DNA of 9,850 nucleotides. It comes from Clostridia bacterium (GTDB taxonomy: Bacteria; Bacillota; Clostridia; Christensenellales; UBA1242). The position numbers were made by a program, and so were the translations under genes. The stretch lies in assembly GCA_017553065.1 (NCBI GenBank), contig JAFZND010000033.1, forward strand, positions 1-9,850, read 5' to 3'. How positions within the stretch are numbered: the stretch's first letter is position 1; each line of letters begins with the position of its first letter. Below, in pieces: positions 9,701 through 9,850 of this stretch. The notes beneath the pieces are model-generated. The model had not been told where the DNA came from. It worked only from the letters and a program-made list of their open reading frames with translations, and did no database searches.

Positions 9701-9849
9701 TCGTTTACACCATCTACATAAGAGCCAACTAGATTTACTCTATCAATTTTTACATACACAACTTGAACCATAATGGTGGTTGTGGTTGTTTCAATAGAGC
9801 CACCTAATTCACGAGTGCCAATAAATGTGATATCTAGAAATACATTATT
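1..9849 (-). CDS. Giant GLUG-like beta-helix surface protein, internal fragment open at both ends
   Basis: One uninterrupted minus-strand frame of 3283 codons covers the window; neither start nor stop is inside it. The translation is rich in Asn, Thr, Ser, Gly and Val. It is built from short coils with cores such as VGGVIG, IGGIAG and GFVLTNSG, followed by lines like ISNSYA or NSFTSG, which is the pattern of the GLUG motif family. At least two modules open with the classical entry lines (for example NPIVISTADSF, NDIDLNEQ, QIDGNGMTVSGI in module B). Proteins of this type are usually exported and displayed on the cell surface as adhesins or stalk-like fibres; that role is inferred here, since signal peptide and anchor lie outside. 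Cys is sparse (17) and all 20 Trp are TGG. No catalytic motif was recognised. The frame, strand and continuity are certain; the family call is strong; the function is a guess. Other open frames on either strand are shadows of this gene. Confidence 0.95.
748..1215 (-). repeat. Five NVGG/YVGG repeats in module E
   Basis: Units start at 1215 (NVGALVGKAENGNIQSNI), 1131 (NVGGVLGIITSAGGYVKS), 1038 (NVGGIVGKSEREVSNNSV), 942 (YVGGVIGNQSGTANSNAV) and 822 (YVGGVIGGISGNQSGNSF). Spacings are 28, 31, 32 and 40 residues. Each unit has an N/Y-V-G-G-hydrophobic-hydrophobic-G core, then a polar turn with S-N or N-S, then a T-I-N-type strand. The last two share an identical 21-base stretch (922-942 and 802-822) exactly 120 bases apart. 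These are the units closest to the canonical GLUG consensus. Confidence 0.85.
748..1842 (-). other. Beta-helix module E with VGG-V-I-G repeats (residues 2670-3034)
   Basis: The entry is IVLVRTLTDVVKSNIEI, then GKFDYIVCANIALSDYQGKY (the N-I-x-L line), then NNIEGNNHTFDGSGL (the D-G-N-G-x-T-like line), then TGVLAGSLNIG. The order matches the family signature although residues differ. Early coils are IALVGKTTSLNNVSLDNI, YMGAVLKANSSSYLTATNI and VGTIAWSAGNVNNSALTI. They are followed by five VGG-type repeats listed separately. The module stops at GHIEVTNLPKY, after which the composition changes. Confidence 0.7.
1843..2760 (-). other. Degenerate beta-helix module D (residues 2364-2669)
   Basis: A possible entry line reads QYTIFNPSSTLSSLSAAEAN followed by KVYYITSLSSIGSG, but no clear D-I-x-L or D-G-N-G line follows. 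Coils resemble the TN-S-G type of module A: AANTQIVNNGMISGFAFHL, FLYNNGVIYNTMVYGTL, FASLVDNNFGYVVNV and YSGLVYTNNGAIHRVVSTSG. The last of these shares the VYTN-x-G core with module A and a 13-base identical stretch (2234-2246 against 8225-8237). The module ends with AIQHSYNFGMPYLKTAAKIP and YDLYTTDGG. The boundaries are approximate, and the segment could be the late part of module C rather than a domain of its own. Confidence 0.55.
2761..4734 (-). other. Beta-helix module C with about eleven coils (residues 1706-2363)
   Basis: The start is set by SSFIKISTSAELAEEFGDD, a good match to the family's I-S-T-x-x-E-L entry line. The next lines (GKFYSLAPAEEYNN and the NPKIRINANT stretch) are degenerate: no D-I-x-L or D-G-N-G is present. 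A long run of coils follows (listed separately). The module ends with SGGVYSLAHYDYAMYDI, a Met-rich stretch (VMYINEMMPARANT) and DYQNWHALSNVVPKS, whose Trp/Pro content fits an exit line. Four of the 17 cysteines sit in two neighbouring coils here. Confidence 0.7.
2998..4371 (-). repeat. Array of about eleven coils in module C
   Basis: Coil cores begin at 4371 (FGTIARYVENTIF), 4239 (FGFVFGETYGADF), 4083 (YGVFIGKADGIGI), 3960 (LGMVFGSVQNSAF), 3834 (VGVLTGSIISSTV), 3711 (VGVVAGFVQSGTI), 3546 (LGAIFGLCDVSIV), 3435 (VGGIMGSTGALG), 3285 (VGGIVGNAKQTNI), 3189 (AGGLVAIMTLPRR) and 3066 (FGGFIGKMATTSD). Spacings run from 32 to 55 residues and cluster near 41, longer than in modules B and E. The shared pattern is small-G-x-hydrophobic-x-G. 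The units are divergent at DNA level, which suggests an older array than the one in module A. Confidence 0.75.
4735..5820 (-). other. Non-repetitive region between modules B and C, unassigned (residues 1344-1705)
   Basis: About 360 residues interrupt the coil pattern. The region is richer in Tyr, Lys and Asp than the solenoid parts. It contains likely beta segments (SFTFIGSTIG, SYTFVIGGAVDG, GTYKILKLYPSAKYV), a possible helical part (NSIYRIAQKVLDKSVYF) and further strands (VTASVYKMTYTGGNSFVLP). It ends with GTWYKKGLNEVYFPEYSYGK, which resembles the Trp/Pro line that closes a GLUG region just before the next entry line. It is therefore either a large insertion into the exit of module B or one or two separate domains. 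I recognise no family. Confidence 0.5.
5821..7626 (-). other. Beta-helix module B with canonical entry signature (residues 742-1343)
   Basis: This module has the clearest family signature in the window: GSKRNPIVISTADSFVKSI, then YVRIVNDIDLNEQ, then FMGQIDGNGMTVSGIKL and YGLFSQI. These match the entry, D-I-D-L and D-G-N-G-x-T-x-x-G lines that start GLUG beta-helix domains. Coils follow with cores VGLLAGSIYDATL, VGGAAGLISGANT, AGSFAGVILANNY, FAGGIAAEMVGGV, IGGIAGYTESS, AGGVIGYANKF and IGGLVGLYTYND. The coil array ends near FALNRWGSEI, and the following line with TNYYAIYGETYAQ may correspond to the usual C-Y-Y exit line. Two acidic or polar insertions (around 6600-6720 and 6780-6860) loop out between coils. 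Confidence 0.8.
5962..6210 (-). repeat. Three consecutive GG-x-x-G coils in module B
   Basis: Units start at 6210 (IGGIAGYTESSILLDTYSKI), 6123 (AGGVIGYANKFNYLGFVYTV) and 6039 (IGGLVGLYTYNDYKLYLQEA). Their spacing is 29 and 28 residues, the most regular stretch in this module. Each has a small hydrophobic GG-x-x-G-Y/L turn followed about ten residues later by a second aliphatic or aromatic strand, as expected for successive turns of a solenoid. Confidence 0.8.
7627..7794 (-). other. Linker between beta-helix modules A and B (residues 686-741)
   Basis: A short segment (NTSATTAAECQGPTIVGATR, then ISYRIHLGIKTQ and EYNAYKWLGGYNF) connects the Trp-containing end of module A to the entry line of module B. 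The closing KWLGGYNFGS fits the usual position of a Trp/Gly line just before the next P-I-x-I-S-T entry. It may be one or two strands that cap the solenoid of module A. No independent domain is recognised. Confidence 0.55.
8449..8480 (-). repeat. Near-perfect 32-base direct repeat, copy 1
   Basis: This copy is identical to 8620-8651 at 31 of 32 positions; the single difference is A against G at the tenth base on the + strand. It encodes the VAGFVLTNSG core of the third TN-S-G repeat. The offset of 171 bases is exactly 57 codons, so the reading frame is kept. This fits a recent in-frame internal duplication or gene conversion. Confidence 0.85.
8620..8651 (-). repeat. Near-perfect 32-base direct repeat, copy 2
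   Basis: This is the partner of 8449-8480, encoding the same VAGFVLTNSG core in the second TN-S-G repeat. Similarity tails off on the low-coordinate side of both copies, through a shared ctattgctaat string. A shorter match of 12 bases (accagagttggt) starts at 8761 in the first repeat of the array. The graded similarity suggests stepwise expansion of the array. Confidence 0.85.
9175..9849 (-). other. N-terminal visible region, unassigned, beta-rich (residues 1-225)
   Basis: This stretch lacks the Gly-rich coil repeats that follow it. It contains alternating hydrophobic segments that look like beta strands (TTIMVQVVYVKIDRVNLVGS and YYTIRYFFILVIADGS). Between them lies a part that may be helical (RAYLNAIADVFSGHLTLDQV). 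A YDG triplet (AYDGVSPKLAG) recalls MBG-type or Ig-like surface modules, but the match is too short to assign. The segment ends directly at the entry line of module A. It may be the tail of one domain plus a complete second one; because the gene continues upstream, the true N-terminus cannot be judged. I do not recognise a family with confidence. Confidence 0.5.
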
Positions 9850-9850
9850 A

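Noticed and set aside
1..9849. Alternative genetic code (TGA as Trp)
   Set aside because: All 20 Trp codons are TGG and no in-frame TGA is found, so the standard bacterial code fits.
1..9850. Promoters, terminators, RNA genes, transposons, or a multi-gene system
   Set aside because: The whole window is one coding frame. I saw no tRNA- or rRNA-like stretch, no transposase motif and no intergenic space.

Overview
The whole window lies inside one very large protein gene on the minus strand. Reading the reverse complement in the frame whose codons start (low coordinate) at positions 1, 4, 7 ... gives an open frame from 9849 down to 1 with no stop: 3283 codons, open at both ends. I translated every 60-base block in this frame and found no interruption or frameshift. 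Start codon, signal peptide, C-terminus and any anchor lie outside the window. Residue numbers below count from the codon at 9847-9849 as residue 1.

The organism is probably an AT-rich bacterium, most likely a Bacillota-type (Firmicute) gut or host-associated lineage. This rests on base composition, codon choice and the protein family, so it is weak below domain level. All 20 Trp residues are TGG and no in-frame TGA occurs, which argues against the Mollicute code that reads TGA as Trp. No second gene, RNA gene, mobile element, CRISPR array, promoter or terminator is visible.

Layout in protein order (high to low coordinate): an N-terminal region of beta-rich look (9849-9175); beta-helix module A with TN-S-G type GLUG-like repeats (9174-7795); a short linker (7794-7627); beta-helix module B with GG-I-A-G type repeats (7626-5821); a roughly 360-residue non-repetitive region (5820-4735); beta-helix module C with about eleven coils (4734-2761); beta-helix module D, degenerate, again with TN-x-G repeats (2760-1843); beta-helix module E with VGG-V-I-G repeats (1842-748); and a C-terminal region ending in a Trp/Tyr/Gly-rich stretch (747-1), which continues past the window edge.

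Modules A and B, and less clearly C, D and E, open with the family's entry signature (an I-S-T-x-x-x-F/L-like line, then a D-I-x-L or N-I-x-L line, then a D-G-N-G-x-T-like line). The coils follow, each with a small hydrophobic GG-x-x-G or G-F-V-x-T-N-x-G core. This is the organisation of giant GLUG-motif surface proteins, generally thought to be secreted adhesins or stalks. The function here is inferred from architecture only. I see no multi-gene system; what deserves a second look is the modular build of this giant protein, its recent internal DNA duplications and its unassigned regions.
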